Program-made: the position numbers and the translations under genes
Part shown: positions 43,596 to 51,423 of the stretch, piece by piece
Numbering within the stretch: position 1 is the stretch's first letter
Layout of the letters: every line of letters begins with the position of its first letter
NCBI GenBank assembly: GCA_035559815.1
Contig: DATMAT010000044.1
Location: forward strand, 1 to 64,000
Reading direction: 5' to 3'
Length of the DNA stretch: 64,000 nucleotides
Origin: Thermodesulfobacteriota bacterium
Lineage (GTDB): Bacteria > Desulfobacterota_D > UBA1144 > Nemesobacterales > CSP1-2
Notes under the pieces: model-generated
Seen by the model: only the letters and a program-made list of their open reading frames with translations
Databases searched by the model: none
What the model was told of the DNA's origin: nothing

Positions 43596-44332
43596 CGGAT
43601 TGCTACCTTGTTAATAAAGAATTTACGAAATACCCTAAAACCAATAAAAATATAAAAACCACACTATCCTAATTTATACATTTAACTATTTCAATAACAT
43701 CACGGTGGAGCGTTAACGGAAGTCAAATTTGTCCAAAATAAGAGGTTGATTAATAGAGTTCACCCGAGGGCAATAAAAATGCTCCAATTGTGGACGGAGA
43801 GAAAGCAACTCAGTTGTGGTCATTGCGAGGAGCGAAGCGACGAAGCTATCTGACTAAAATATCATTCTGACCGGAGGGAGAAATTTGCCACGCCGCCAAA
43901 AGAAGGTGGCTCGTAATGACGGTAAGCATGGAAGGATTTTCCCTTTCTCCACTTCGTGGAAAGGAGAATTGATGGAAATCCGTTCGCCCTGAGCCCCTTC
44001 GACGTTGCTCAGAGCAAGCTTTTCGGCCCGTTCGGGACAGGGTTCTACTCTGCCGCTCATCCTGAGCCGTCGAAGGAGAGCGCAGGCTCAGGGCAGGCCA
44101 GTCGAAGGGCGTTCATGGTTCGACAGGCTCACCACGAACGCCATATAGCAGTGAGCAAGTGAGAGGAAATCAAACAAAAGAAAGGTAATGCAACCCCTCT
44201 TTAATTCCCCTCTTATACTAAGGGGGAAAACACAAAGGTTAGAACGGCTATTTGACGAACAAGATTAGGACAGCGGAAGATGTCTGATGGATGGTAAAAG
44301 GAAACGGATAATATATTTTATGTTTATTCTAC
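43596..44332. other. Intergenic region full of repeat fragments
   Basis: About 740 bases without a gene. Fragments seen: TTGTCCAAAATAAGAGG near 43731, CATTGCGAGGAGCGAAGCGACGAAG near 43822, CCCTTCGACGTTGCTCAGAG, CATCCTGAGCCGTCGAAGG, GTTCGACAGGCTCACCACGAACG (43990-44142) and TTAATTCCCCTCTTATACTAAGGGGG (44200). The segment 43985-44145 is a mosaic of pieces, each also seen elsewhere in the window. Confidence 0.5.
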
Positions 44333-44408
44333 TGGTGGAGCCGAAGGGATTTGAACCCTCGACCTCATGAATGCCATTCATGCGCTCTCCCAACTGAGCT
44401 ACGGCCCC
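44333..44408 (-). tRNA. tRNA-Ala, anticodon GGC
   Basis: 76 bases on the minus strand including an encoded CCA. Acceptor stem GGGGCCG/CGGCTCC, D arm GCTC-AGTTGGGA-GAGC, anticodon stem CATGA/TCATG with loop ATGGCAT, T arm GAGGG-TTCAAAT-CCCTT. The anticodon GGC reads Ala codons GCC/GCU. All four arms pair. Confidence 0.95.
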
Positions 44409-44497
44409 ACTTTGGTTCAATCTATTATTAGCTCCGTTTATTTTGTTGTCAAATTTTGAAAGGTTGTTTAGAATACAGATGCCATTGCTAAGTGGAT

Positions 44498-44600
44498 TTA
44501 GCCACGAATTAGCACAATGAACACGAATGGGAAGATGCAAGACACAGGATGCAGGATATAAAAATCGTGCATCATGAATCATGCATCCTGCATCATTTAG
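44498..44600. repeat. TTAGCCACGAATTA family repeat with a GATGCAGGAT inverted repeat
   Basis: TTTAGCCACGAATTAGCACA near 44508 is followed by GAACACGAATGG and by GATGCAGGAT (44548-44557), whose reverse complement ATCCTGCATC is at 44585-44594. It lies between tRNA-Ala and homoserine dehydrogenase. Related GATGCAGGAT words occur at 5660-5690 and 62357. Confidence 0.55.
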
Positions 44601-44653
44601 CAAGTACTCATTCGCGGCTAAATAGCTTTTAAGATTGAAAAGGAGAATATACA

Positions 44654-45955
44654 GTGAACGTAGTCAATCTTGGCCTTATCGGCGCCGGAACAGTGGGTTG
44701 CGGGGTGATCAAGGTCATAAATGAGAATAGAGACATCATCGAAAAGAGGTCGGGGGTAAGGCTGCAGATTAAGAAAATAGCAGACATCGACCCGGATAGG
44801 AAAAGACCGGTCGAAATCCACAAGTCACTATTCACCACTAACGCCTGGGAAGTAATAGAAGACGATTCAATCCCTATTGTGATTGAGCTGGTCGGAGGGA
44901 CCACCATAGCAAAGGATTTTATCCTAGGAGCGATAAGGAAAGGAAAGAATGTGGTAACTGCAAACAAGGCGCTCCTGGCCCATCACGGCAAAGAAATATT
45001 CTTAGCCGCCACCCAGCATGAGGTAGACATCGGCTTTGAGGCAAGCGTGGGCGGGGGAATACCCATAATCAGAGCGACGAAGGAGGGGTACGTCGCAAAC
45101 AGAATCCTCTCAATTCATGGAATCATAAACGGGACGTGCAACTACATACTCTCAAAAATGACTGAGGAGGGGGGTGAGTTTGACAACGTGCTCAAAAGGG
45201 CACAGGAAAAGGGTTATGCCGAAGCCGACCCCTCATTCGATATAGACGGAATAGATACAGCACACAAGCTTTCCATATTGATAATGCTATCGTTCGGGAG
45301 CTTCCTGGATTTCGAAAAAATATATGTAGAGGGAATACGTGGAATTACACCCCTCGATATTTCATTTGCAGATGAATTCGGATACAAGATAAAACTTTTG
45401 GCCATAGCAAAATCAAGAAATGGCGGCATAGAGGCCCGGGTTCACCCCACACTGGTGGAGAAAGGCACACCCATTGCCGACGTCTCCGGGGCCTTCAATG
45501 CCATCTATGTGGTAGGCGATGCCGTAGGCCCTACCATGCTCTACGGAATGGGAGCGGGAATGATGCCCACGGCCAGCGCGGTAGTGAGCGACATAGTCCA
45601 GATAGCTAAGAATATCAGCCTCGACAACTCCCACACTTCGCTGCCCCGGCTATACCAAGAGGAGAACTCATCCAAGTTGATTCCGATGAGCGACATCGTA
45701 ACCAAGTATTACTTGAGGTTCCAGGTGGAAGACAGACCGGGCGTGCTCGGCCATATTGCCGGAAGCCTGGGTAAAAACAACATAAGCATCGAGTCCGTAA
45801 TTCAGAAGGGAAGACAGCTTGAGGGAGGGGAGGTCCCCGTGGTGATAATGACCCACGAGGCGAAGGAAAGCGACCTGCTTTCCGCACTCGGTGAAATTGA
45901 TAACTCCTCCTTCGTCAAAGCAAGAAGCGTCTTTATCCGGATAGAGGAGCTGTAG
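44654..45955 (+). CDS. hom: Homoserine dehydrogenase with C-terminal ACT domain
   Basis: A 433-residue enzyme. N-terminal Rossmann motif GLIGAGTVGCGV, catalytic-domain motifs VVTANKALLAHHG, ASVGGGIPIIRA, GIINGTCNYILSKM and AEADPSFDIDGIDTAHKLSI with the key Lys and acidic residues. The C-terminal ACT domain (about 355-433; YYLRFQVEDRPGVLGHIAGS) is the usual threonine-sensing regulatory part. It reduces aspartate semialdehyde to homoserine for threonine and methionine synthesis. The start is GTG with AAAAGGAG eight bases upstream. Monocistronic as far as visible. Confidence 0.95.
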   Translation: MNVVNLGLIGAGTVGCGVIKVINENRDIIEKRSGVRLQIKKIADIDPDRKRPVEIHKSLFTTNAWEVIEDDSIPIVIELVGGTTIAKDFILGAIRKGKNVVTANKALLAHHGKEIFLAATQHEVDIGFEASVGGGIPIIRATKEGYVANRILSIHGIINGTCNYILSKMTEEGGEFDNVLKRAQEKGYAEADPSFDIDGIDTAHKLSILIMLSFGSFLDFEKIYVEGIRGITPLDISFADEFGYKIKLLAIAKSRNGGIEARVHPTLVEKGTPIADVSGAFNAIYVVGDAVGPTMLYGMGAGMMPTASAVVSDIVQIAKNISLDNSHTSLPRLYQEENSSKLIPMSDIVTKYYLRFQVEDRPGVLGHIAGSLGKNNISIESVIQKGRQLEGGEVPVVIMTHEAKESDLLSALGEIDNSSFVKARSVFIRIEEL

Positions 45956-46573
45956 AAGTATGAGTAATCCTTGTTCATTCTGAATGCAGACGTTGTCATT
46001 CCGAGTCCTATCTTAAGCCCTTCGGCTTCGCTCAGGATAAACTCATGCGAAGGAGCTCACGAGGAATCTTAGATTATAACTATTTCCCCTATAAACTAAT
46101 CCCTAAACACTGTTTCACTAAGATTTCTCCCTTCGGTCGAAATGACAGGAAGAAAATCGAAATGACAAGAGGGAAGGTCAAAATGACAGGTAACACAGTA
46201 ACTTTGAGTTCTTCATAGCATTAAGAGCTTGTCCCGGGCAAAGCATCTCAGTTGTCATGCTGAACGAAGTGAAGCATCTTAAAATTAGATTCTTCGCCGC
46301 TTCGCGGGATCTGAGATAGTGATCAGGAGGGAGGAATTCAGGGAACCGCAACACTCCAGAATGACAGTAGTGGGAATTCATCGAGAAAACCCTGATGTTG
46401 TCTGACAAATAAAATCTCGATTATTACAGATAAAACAATTATAAGTAGAGACGCATTGCAATGCGTCTCTACATTAATAAATTAAATCAAATTCTGCTTA
46501 GCTCTCCATTATCACCGCTTACATGGTATTTCCCAACCTCGATTCGATTAGAATTTACTCTGGACATGCCGGT
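45956..46573. other. Convergent intergenic region with repeats
   Basis: About 620 bases between the stops of hom and the M36 peptidase gene. Pieces of the TGTCATTCTGA family are at 45994-46070 and 46245-46370 (TGTCATGCTGAACGAAGTGA and CCAGAATGACAG), GTCGAAATGACAG motifs recur near 46137-46190, and a perfect palindrome is at 46445-46472. Confidence 0.5.
46445..46472. repeat. Perfect 28-base palindrome
   Basis: GTAGAGACGCATTG joined directly to its reverse complement CAATGCGTCTCTAC. It lies about 100 bases beyond the M36 stop codon and could fold as a terminator hairpin for either convergent gene, though no long T run follows. Same arm family as 18021-18048 and 5779-5808. Confidence 0.75.
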
Positions 46574-49258
46574 TTATACCGTTATATCCAAGCTCCATTT
46601 ATTAAGCTTCCCGACATCCCGGCCCTCCAGGTCTGTAACCCTCAAGACCCAGTTTCCCTCCGCCGGGCTACCGGCCAGAGATGCTAGAGACGGAGTGGTG
46701 ATTGAATCATAGGTGGTTATCAGGTTGTCCTGACCACCGCCAGCCCGGTTATGCAATATAGCTTGCTGGCCTGATGGTGAAAAGAGCTCGACCCTCAGGT
46801 CTCCGATGTAGGTATGGGTGATGTCAACACCGACTTTAATTCCCTGCACCGTTCCCGATTCGGAAATAGCTATGAAACTGCTCACCCCGGCAGGGTCGTT
46901 GTCCGGAATGGCCAGTCCCGGTGAAGTCTCTTCATGAATGACCTGAGCAGCCGCTTCCAGGCTGATTTCGATGCTCCAGTTCCGAAGAGTTCCAACATCA
47001 ACCGCTGCCGTATCAACTATCTTCAGCGTCCAGTCCCCTTGAGCCTGCTCTCCCACCAAGCTAGCCAGCGGGGAATCGTCGCTGGTGTAGGACTTGATTA
47101 GGTTGTGCGTGCTTGCACCGGTGCGGTCGTGAAGGACGATGGCGTTGCCGCCCGGTGGGGTTAAGCTCACCATAAGGTCTCCGATATAAGTGTGCTCGAT
47201 ATTGACCGAGACAGTGATTTCTTTGACCCGGCCTGACTGTGCCACGGTGAGCACGCTGGTCACACCGGTTGGTTGGTTGTCTGGAATGGCTAGATTCGGC
47301 GAAGCCTCAACCCTGATACCCGGCCCGGTAGTATCGGCAGGGACGTTGAAGTCGGCAACGATACCGGACAGGCTTGCGCCGTTTGACTGGGCGGCTGGCC
47401 CCATGCCAAACCGGGCAAAAGCGGCCCAGATTCCTCCACGGGCCGTGCCGTGCTCTGCAGAACTAATTTGCCCTGCGGCCAGCTTGTTATCCAGCGCCGC
47501 TAAAATCGCGTCGCGAGCATCGAGAAAACTGGGATTCGCCGGCGTTAGCTTAAGGGCATCTACGACTAATTGCAGGGCAAGATTTATTCCGATTCTTCTG
47601 TTCATCTCCATAAGGGTGGCGCACCAGATTTCTCCGATGTTGTGCACCGGGACCTCTCCAGTCATCGGGTGCTCCATGTAGCGGCCCGCCCCCAGCTTGC
47701 CGAAATGGTCCGGGAAATTGGTATCGTAGGGAAAGCCCCGAATACCGGCCGGGTCATCGACCACCCACGCTCCGGCTACCGTTGTATTGTTTATGGTGCA
47801 GGCAAAGTAATCGCTCCAGCCCTCTCCCATGCCGCCACTCTGTGGCGCCTCCAGAGCATGGTCGTTCATCGGCCCGCCGACCAAGCGGTTTGTAACCCCA
47901 TGAGTAAACTCGTGAAAAACCACCGTCGAATCGAACGCCGTATGCCTGTTGGTTGACTCCACCAAACCCATATTCATCGTCGCACCCAGGCCGTCTATCG
48001 GGGTGTACATATTGGCCGTTCCCCAAACCGGGCCGGCATGTGCCCGCGCATCTACTCTATCCGATTGTACCCCTCCCCGGCCGAAGTTGTTTTGCTGGAA
48101 GTTTCCGTCGGCCTCCCTGAATCCGAGAATGTAGAAGAAGTCGTGCATGTAGCAGTTGTAATAAAAAATATTGAGGACCTTCTGGTCGTTGCCTACCGGG
48201 TCAGCCGGGTCGAACGTGAGGACGCCGTCCTGAACCGTGCCCTGAATGGTCGGCCCGCTGTGGTCGAGGTGTGCAAAAACACTGTTACCGATGGCGCTGT
48301 TTAAATCCACCCAATCGTCGGGAAAGCCCGTAGGCAAATTGGTAGGGATAGGAAGACTATAATCGCCAAGAGGCCTGGGGAAATTGGTCATCTGCCGCGC
48401 ACTCCCTCCGTCAACATGATAAACATTGCCCCTCGCCGCTACCGACTTCATCAATTGTCGGCAGTATAGAATCTCTCCGGTCTTGGCGTCTACTATGGTG
48501 CGGTATTGGCCCTTGTAGCCAGGCATGGTTATTACCACTTCCCAGCCTAGCCTAAGTCCTTCCTCCAGCGGAAACCATATCAGGTTGGCCTTGATTTTAT
48601 CGCCGAAGGGGCCGGCATCGATCACCGTGGGCTGGTCCGGTTTGTTGGTAAAAGCGGCTATGATCCTCGGCTCAAAGCCGGTTAAATCCACCCTCTCAAG
48701 TTTGAGCGGCTGGCCGAACTGGTCTTTAGCTCCTTCCTCATCCGGGCCGGGCACCGCTACATGCTGAGCTGCCCTAAGCACCGCTTCCTGAACCGATAGC
48801 TTGAGAAGAACCTCGACTTCTTTAGAAACCGTGACGCTGGTGCCGGCGGTCTCCTTCAAAGCGCCGTCCGGGGAAAATCGCACTGCCTGGGCCGCCTGGA
48901 ATATGGAGATACCCTTATACTGTTGCTGCAGGTGGACAGCCACACCGCCGCTGCTGGTCTCTTGTATGTTCGGGTCGGCTATAAACTCCGCCGGCTGTGT
49001 CTCCGTAAACCCCAATGCCCGGCTTATCCTGGTTACGTGGTTTAACGCCCGCTCGATGTAGTTTCCCTTCTCCGCTGGTGCCGATTCGGAGGTAACCACA
49101 GACGGATTGCCGGTGGTAGCATCTAGACTTTTAATTCTTACCCGATGCGCTCCGGGAAGACGGTCAGAGACCTCAGAGGCGAGCGATTTGAGCTCAACCT
49201 CACGGGCCTTTGTGACCTTGCTGACTTTAAAGTTCCTGCAGTCTATCTCCCTACCCAT
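46574..49258 (-). CDS. M36 (fungalysin-type) zinc metallopeptidase with two P-domains, candidate eCIS cargo
   Basis: An 894-residue protease. Residues about 60-290 are an FTP/PepSY-like propeptide (GFTETQPAEFI, GGVAVHLQQQYKGISIFQA, GLRLGWEVVITMPG). The catalytic domain has HEFTH beginning at H449, with the downstream zinc ligand in GGMGEGWSDYFAC. Two tandem proprotein-convertase P-domains (about 655-765 and 780-894) repeat the pattern (A/L)AIPDN-x-P-(T/A)GV(T/S)S, HTYIGDL and GTL/VGKL-x-W-S. M36 enzymes are normally secreted with a signal peptide, but this N-terminus (MGREIDCRNFKVSKVTKARE) is charged and has none. Its position at the end of the eCIS locus on the same strand suggests delivery by the injection system; inference. 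GGAGGGA precedes the ATG. Confidence 0.85.
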   Translation of the reverse strand: MGREIDCRNFKVSKVTKAREVELKSLASEVSDRLPGAHRVRIKSLDATTGNPSVVTSESAPAEKGNYIERALNHVTRISRALGFTETQPAEFIADPNIQETSSGGVAVHLQQQYKGISIFQAAQAVRFSPDGALKETAGTSVTVSKEVEVLLKLSVQEAVLRAAQHVAVPGPDEEGAKDQFGQPLKLERVDLTGFEPRIIAAFTNKPDQPTVIDAGPFGDKIKANLIWFPLEEGLRLGWEVVITMPGYKGQYRTIVDAKTGEILYCRQLMKSVAARGNVYHVDGGSARQMTNFPRPLGDYSLPIPTNLPTGFPDDWVDLNSAIGNSVFAHLDHSGPTIQGTVQDGVLTFDPADPVGNDQKVLNIFYYNCYMHDFFYILGFREADGNFQQNNFGRGGVQSDRVDARAHAGPVWGTANMYTPIDGLGATMNMGLVESTNRHTAFDSTVVFHEFTHGVTNRLVGGPMNDHALEAPQSGGMGEGWSDYFACTINNTTVAGAWVVDDPAGIRGFPYDTNFPDHFGKLGAGRYMEHPMTGEVPVHNIGEIWCATLMEMNRRIGINLALQLVVDALKLTPANPSFLDARDAILAALDNKLAAGQISSAEHGTARGGIWAAFARFGMGPAAQSNGASLSGIVADFNVPADTTGPGIRVEASPNLAIPDNQPTGVTSVLTVAQSGRVKEITVSVNIEHTYIGDLMVSLTPPGGNAIVLHDRTGASTHNLIKSYTSDDSPLASLVGEQAQGDWTLKIVDTAAVDVGTLRNWSIEISLEAAAQVIHEETSPGLAIPDNDPAGVSSFIAISESGTVQGIKVGVDITHTYIGDLRVELFSPSGQQAILHNRAGGGQDNLITTYDSITTPSLASLAGSPAEGNWVLRVTDLEGRDVGKLNKWSLDITV

Positions 49259-49793
49259 GATTATCCCTCCTTCTTTCTCTTTTTAAGACAGAGTTAAATA
49301 ACAAGGCTTGAATGTGATTACGGGCCTTGAGGTTATAGAAGCCGACAAATCGGAAAAGATAGTTCTTATTGATTCTGTTCCAGCGCAGTTGATGGTAATT
49401 GCCTTGACCCGGTCATCGTACTCAAGCTGATGTAACAAGATTATAAGCAAAGAGTCCTGAGCTTAGGTTTAATCGGGAAACCGGATGAGATTCCTCTCTA
49501 AAGTTAGCATGGGAAAATGTCCACGTTCCGGGTAACTAGTGTGAGCCCTTCCACAGCCGCCGTAGCCCCTATTAAAGCATCTTCCAGATGCAAGGTCAAT
49601 CCTCTTTTGCGGAACCGTCGTTCTCCCGCTGGCTTCCTACAATTCATAAATTCATACACGAAAAAGGATTACTTCCCCTTTTCAATCTTTATTTGCCTGC
49701 CTGGATGTTCTATTATCGGCCGTGCTCTACACGTGGTGAAAACTCGGGCGTCTCCGGCGGCTTTACACGCACCACACAATAAGCTGATTACCC
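49259..49793. other. Intergenic region with gene debris inside the eCIS locus
   Basis: About 535 bases separate the M36 gene from the DUF4157 gene. A truncated PIN-domain frame lies at 49504-49668 (minus). A 36-codon plus-strand frame around 49305-49425 (GLEVIEADKSEKIVLIDSVP) looks peptide-like but is too short to name. The region suggests a past insertion and decay of a toxin-type gene. Confidence 0.4.
49504..49668 (-). pseudogene. Truncated VapC-like PIN-domain toxin remnant
   Basis: A 54-residue open stretch ending at TAA 49504-49506 and bounded upstream by an in-frame TAA at 49669-49671. The translation AGERRFRKRGLTLHLEDALI then GATAAVEGLTLVTRNVDIFPC is the C-terminal third of a VapC/PIN ribonuclease: the D-A-L-I-(A/G)-A-T-A helix with its catalytic Asp and the LTLVTRN strand. 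The N-terminal half with the first acidic residues is missing and no antitoxin gene is adjacent. It is therefore a decayed fragment. Confidence 0.7.
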
Positions 49794-51389
49794 TTAATCA
49801 GGAACACGGGGGACTCTGGGTTGACGCTGCCTTAGGCTATTCGGGTCACATTCAGTTATAAAGGTCGTGTTGCTTTGCCTCCCCAGATAGGGGAGTAGCG
49901 TCCCCTTCTTCGTTAGGACATTTACAGTTACCCATAATCCCTCAGGCGCAACATCGAAATAATAGTCGAGGATATCTGCAGAATCTATTTTTATACCGTT
50001 GTATCCGTACTGGTCATTCAGCTCCGTCAAGGTCTTCAGTACCTTTTTTTGGTCCGGTTCAGAGAGGCCGTCATACTCCTTTCTGGTCTTGATGTGTTTG
50101 TCATTTATAGTGGCTTCTACAGCCGTATTATACAGGATACAGCCTTGCCCGAGCCCGACGGCCCGCTGATTAGAAGTGGGGTGCAGGACCAGTTTGAGGA
50201 AGGTGTTTTCCAATTCGTTGCCAATCTGGCAGCTCAGCAGGTTGACCCTGGTTGGGCCGTGCTTTTCGCGCCACGCCTGAAACTTTTTGTCACCGAAGAT
50301 CGTGTTTATCTTGCTTTTGTTATATGCCTTTGGGTCACTTTCCGTAATACCGCCGGTGACGTCCCCCGCACTTGATGCAAAGAACGTTTCCGCTCCATGA
50401 ATGGTGATGGTTAATGTCCATTCTCCGGTCGAAGACGTTTTTAACAACTGGGTCCGCAGGGCCTCCAGGTTCTTGAGAAATACGCCTCCGCCAACGTTTA
50501 GCTTTGCATCACCGATGACGAAATACAGGTTTTTCCGTTTTGCTTCGGACGACTCTTCTTTCCCCTTCTGCCGATGAACCGTAGGGGCCCAATGTGGTTT
50601 CTGCTGCACCACATGGGTCAACTCATGAGCAATCAACCTTTTCCCCGACTCAGTCCCCGGCGCATACTGTCCAGCGCCAAACACAATATCTGTCCCTATG
50701 GTGTATGCCAGTGCATTCACGGACTTTGCCGATTCATTGCCCTGAGAATCGGTGTGCACTTTTACTCCACTAAAATCCTGTCCAAACCTCGGCTCGAAGA
50801 AATCCCTAACCGATTCAGGTAAAGGCTGGCCACCACGTCTAACGCTGTTGATTTGTGCCTCTACGGAGTTTCCTAGTACCAAGTGTCCAAGTTCCAAGTT
50901 ATTTGTTTGTCTGTGTACCTCCTCCTCACACTCCGCACACACCCTCTGAATACTCGGCATCTCGGCATACTCGTAATATCCCTTCCTCCGAGCCTTGCTC
51001 GGTTCTCCAAGTTCCGAGTCTTGAGTTTGTCTCTGCAATTCCTCCTCACACTCCGTACACACCCTCTGAATACTCGGCATCTCGGTATACTCGGAAACTC
51101 CATTGCTCCGAGCCTTGCTCGGTTCCGGCATCCTCATTACTTGCTCTGCCACTCTATCCGCTTCCTGCTCGTAAACATCTCCAGGCTGGCCGATGGTAAG
51201 CTTGGCTTGAATCACACCTGATTTAAGGAACCCCTCCACTGCCTGATTGCCAATAGTCCTTTGTAGAGACAAGATGTGATCAACGGGAGAGCTTACGGGT
51301 TTAGAGAGATTGGTCTTCTTTGTCTGAGGAGATAAATTCTCTATCTTTCTATCAAGCACTTTAGCTGTTGATTTAGTCCTTTTGCACAT
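49794..51389 (-). CDS. eCIS-core (DUF4157) protein with a putative caspase-clan-like C-terminal domain
   Basis: A 531-residue protein. N-terminal leader: SPVDHILSLQRTIGNQAVEG and GQPGDVYEQEADRVAEQVM, followed by two 40-residue repeats ending in (T/A)ECEEE. The DUF4157 eCIS-core domain (about 190-265) has LPESVRDFFEPRFGQDFSGV, AYTIGTDIVFG and AHELTHVVQQ with an HExxH-type motif at H255. The C-terminal 240 residues are different: TLTITIHGAETFF (H331) and RVNLLSCQIGNELENTF (C387), a hydrophobic-strand-His-Gly and strand-Ser-Cys arrangement like clan CD peptidases. DUF4157 proteins are associated with eCIS as cargo or assembly partners. It lies 34 bases after the 1203-residue relative. The ribosome binding site is weak. 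Confidence 0.75.
   Translation of the reverse strand: MCKRTKSTAKVLDRKIENLSPQTKKTNLSKPVSSPVDHILSLQRTIGNQAVEGFLKSGVIQAKLTIGQPGDVYEQEADRVAEQVMRMPEPSKARSNGVSEYTEMPSIQRVCTECEEELQRQTQDSELGEPSKARRKGYYEYAEMPSIQRVCAECEEEVHRQTNNLELGHLVLGNSVEAQINSVRRGGQPLPESVRDFFEPRFGQDFSGVKVHTDSQGNESAKSVNALAYTIGTDIVFGAGQYAPGTESGKRLIAHELTHVVQQKPHWAPTVHRQKGKEESSEAKRKNLYFVIGDAKLNVGGGVFLKNLEALRTQLLKTSSTGEWTLTITIHGAETFFASSAGDVTGGITESDPKAYNKSKINTIFGDKKFQAWREKHGPTRVNLLSCQIGNELENTFLKLVLHPTSNQRAVGLGQGCILYNTAVEATINDKHIKTRKEYDGLSEPDQKKVLKTLTELNDQYGYNGIKIDSADILDYYFDVAPEGLWVTVNVLTKKGTLLPYLGRQSNTTFITECDPNSLRQRQPRVPRVPD
50883..51122. repeat. 120-nt tandem repeat inside the DUF4157 gene, two units
   Basis: ACCCTCTGAATACTCGGCAT begins at 50941 and again at 51061, and CCGAGCCTTGCTCGGTT near 50988 and 51108: an exact 120-base period over two units. 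Each unit encodes 40 residues with EYxEMPSIQRVCxECEEE. A diverged third unit is in the neighbouring gene near 54680-54780. Confidence 0.8.
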
Positions 51390-51423
51390 TTGTTAAATCT
51401 CATAAACATTGTAACTTCTCTGC

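Noticed and set aside
44333-44408. tRNA-associated integration site for the eCIS region
   Set aside because: The tRNA-Ala is followed by homoserine dehydrogenase, not by the island, and I found no second copy of the tRNA 3' end near the eCIS genes.
49305-49425. 36-codon plus-strand frame (GLEVIEADKSEKIVLIDSVP)
   Set aside because: It resembles a piece of a hydrogenase-maturation-type or similar protein, but it is too short, lacks a start and cannot be assigned.
49517-49861. 114-codon plus-strand frame
   Set aside because: It lies opposite the PIN-toxin remnant and partly overlaps the end of the DUF4157 gene; its translation has no protein-like features.
50883-51122. CRISPR-like repeat
   Set aside because: The 120-base period is two whole coding units without spacers; it is a tandem protein repeat, not an array.
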